Source: VGPI01 sp964482845 (GTDB taxonomy: Bacteria; Cloacimonadota; Cloacimonadia; Cloacimonadales; Cloacimonadaceae). From it: a stretch of DNA of 24,179 nt. The notes beneath the pieces were generated by a model. The model saw only the letters and a list, made by a program, of their open reading frames with translations, had not been told where the DNA came from and did no database searches. A program made the translations under genes and the position numbers. The DNA lies in contig CAYZZE010000019.1 in assembly GCA_964482845.1 (NCBI GenBank), positions 1-24,179 of the forward strand, given 5' to 3'. Shown piece by piece: positions 23,427-24,179 of the stretch. The number at the start of each line of letters is the position of its first letter. Positions within the stretch are counted from its first letter, which is position 1.

Positions 23427-23924
23427 ATGTTAGAGTTAAGCACCCTTGCCAAGATACCCCTTTTCAGCGGACTTGATACCGATCAATTGAAGGTCGTCCG
23501 GCCCTTCCTCAAAAGGCACCCCGTCCCGAGAGGGCAATATATCGTCAAAGAAGATACTTATGGCGATCTCCTCTATATCCTCTGCGCAGGAACCGTCAAG
23601 ATCACCAAGCACCTCGTCAAAGGTATGGACGATGCCGAAGCACGCGAAAAAGTCCTCGCCACCCTCACTTCCGATCTGCTCCCCACCTTCGGCGAAAACG
23701 GCGTCCTGGGCGATAGTGTCCGCACCGCCAATGTCATCGCACACACCGATTGCACGATGTTTACACTCTCTCAAACCGATTATGAGACACTGACCCGCCA
23801 AAACATCCAGGTCGCATTTGTCATCATGCGCAATATCGCCTGCAAACTATCCAACCTGCTCTATAACACCGATATCAATGTCGTAAAATTGGCGACCGCC
23901 CTCTATATCGCCGTCCAAAAATAA
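23427..23924 (+). CDS. stand-alone cyclic-nucleotide-binding domain protein
   Basis: This 165-aa protein is essentially one cNMP-binding (CAP_ED) domain. LSTLAKIPLFSGLDTDQLKVV at the N-terminus leads to the beta-roll (RGQYIVKEDTYGDLLYILCAG). The phosphate-binding cassette is FGENGVLGDSVRTANV, with Glu90 and Arg99 kept. A C-terminal helical tail follows (VIMRNIACKLSNLLYNTDIN). There is no DNA-binding helix-turn-helix, so it is not a CRP-type regulator in its present form. I chose the ATG at 23427 (GGAG 6 bases upstream); the one at 23421 abuts that GGAG. It is 9 bases downstream of the channel gene. Its last 7 codons and stop are duplicated just downstream. Confidence 0.85.
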   Translation: MLELSTLAKIPLFSGLDTDQLKVVRPFLKRHPVPRGQYIVKEDTYGDLLYILCAGTVKITKHLVKGMDDAEAREKVLATLTSDLLPTFGENGVLGDSVRTANVIAHTDCTMFTLSQTDYETLTRQNIQVAFVIMRNIACKLSNLLYNTDINVVKLATALYIAVQK

Positions 23925-24011
23925 GCACCCATTTACCCTCGTTTGTGCAGGGCAAAACAGACGCAAGCGATTACTCTATATCGCCGTCCAAAAATAAGCA
24001 CCCATTTACCC
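23901..24011 (+). repeat. exact 38-bp direct repeat, duplicated gene 3' end
   Basis: Positions 23901-23938 and 23974-24011 are identical. The first copy contains the last seven codons (LYIAVQK) and stop of the cyclic-nucleotide-binding gene plus 14 bases beyond. The offset is 73 bases, so a 73-bp segment (38 repeated, 35 spacer) appears to have been tandemly duplicated. The second copy has no start codon and is non-functional. Confidence 0.93.
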
Positions 24012-24115
24012 CTGGAGTTTGGAGAATGGAATTTCCCGTTTCTGGGTGTGGTGTTTGGAGTGGGGAGTTTCCTGTTTCAGGGTGTGGTGTTTGGAGTGGG
24101 GAGTTTCCTGTTTCA
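24008..24115 (+). repeat. 36-bp tandem repeat (about 3 units)
   Basis: Two perfect 36-base units (24044-24079 and 24080-24115, each starting GGGTGTGGTGTTTGG) are preceded by a diverged unit (24008-24043). The unit is 12 codons long, so the frame through it is periodic (GVVFGVGSFLFQ), but there is no ribosome binding site or family match. There are no spacers between units, so it is not a CRISPR array. Confidence 0.92.
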
Positions 24116-24137
24116 GCTTGCATCCTCCCTACTTCAT

Positions 24138-24179
24138 AACCTTAGTATAACCTTACGACCGTAAGGTTATACTAAGGTT
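24138..24179. repeat. 42-bp perfect palindrome of TAACCTTA units (copy 2)
   Basis: This is identical base for base to 8972-9013: two 20-base complementary arms around AC. The TAACCTTA units are at 24137 and 24148, and the reverse ones at 24162 and 24173 (11-base steps; the last is cut by the window edge). About 14 of the 18 bases covering the left flank and first arm bases also match copy 1, so the repeat unit is a little longer than the palindrome. It lies downstream of the cyclic-nucleotide-binding gene. Confidence 0.93.

Noticed and set aside
24008..24115. CRISPR array (36-base repeats)
   Set aside because: The units are directly joined without spacers and no cas genes are near.
23943..24164. 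73-codon frame over the minisatellite
   Set aside because: It has no ribosome binding site, and the periodic sequence is explained by the 36-bp repeat.

Overview
The window reads as chromosomal DNA of a free-living Gram-negative-type bacterium. It is densely packed with housekeeping genes and has two islands of repeat-rich non-coding DNA. Outer-membrane beta-barrel proteins, a PorT-like N-terminus, a NodB-fold deacetylase with a long N-terminal region, TSP3-type calcium repeats and a stand-alone cyclic-nucleotide-binding protein point to the Fibrobacterota-Chlorobiota-Bacteroidota side of the tree. Candidatus Cloacimonadota is my best guess, by inference only; no 16S rRNA or other taxonomic marker is present.

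Layout. Minus strand, 7369 down to 1: uvrB, a candidate 24-codon leader ORF, lon, a polysaccharide-deacetylase-like gene, plsC, a short apparently chimeric outer-membrane gene and a doubtful small ORF. lon to the outer-membrane gene are spaced or overlapped like one operon. Plus strand, 7601-8322: an unknown 107-aa gene overlapping ndk. At 8323-9099 lies a gene-free island with a symmetric repeat element and a 42-bp perfect palindrome. Minus strand, 9100-10755: a calcium-repeat outer-membrane protein. Plus strand, 11129-13764: the ribosome/tRNA-maturation operon rpsP-khpA-rimM-trmD-(RNA methyltransferase, frameshifted)-rplS, closed by a clear intrinsic terminator. Plus strand, 13838-23924: a long run of closely spaced or overlapping genes: ogt, acpS, adk, trkH, trkA, a membrane PAS protein, rluD, ribBA, a TPM-domain protein, a DUF445-like protein, an RCK-gated potassium channel and a cyclic-nucleotide-binding protein. 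The window ends in a second repeat cluster.

Two potassium-handling sets stand out. TrkH and TrkA form an uptake system, followed by a membrane PAS protein with no output domain. Further on, an MthK-like channel is followed by a separate cNMP-binding protein and preceded by TPM and DUF445-like membrane proteins. These could be uptake and release arms of ion homeostasis, but the sequence shows only gene order.

The most unusual features are: (1) a roughly 400-bp non-coding element whose two ends are diverged inverted copies of a ~103-bp repeat, with matched inner hairpins around position 8654; (2) two identical 42-bp palindromes built from 11-bp-spaced TAACCTTA units, both downstream of gene ends; (3) a one-base frameshift in the RNA methyltransferase gene that leaves an open frame running into rplS; (4) a tandem duplication of the 3' end of the last gene followed by a 36-bp minisatellite.
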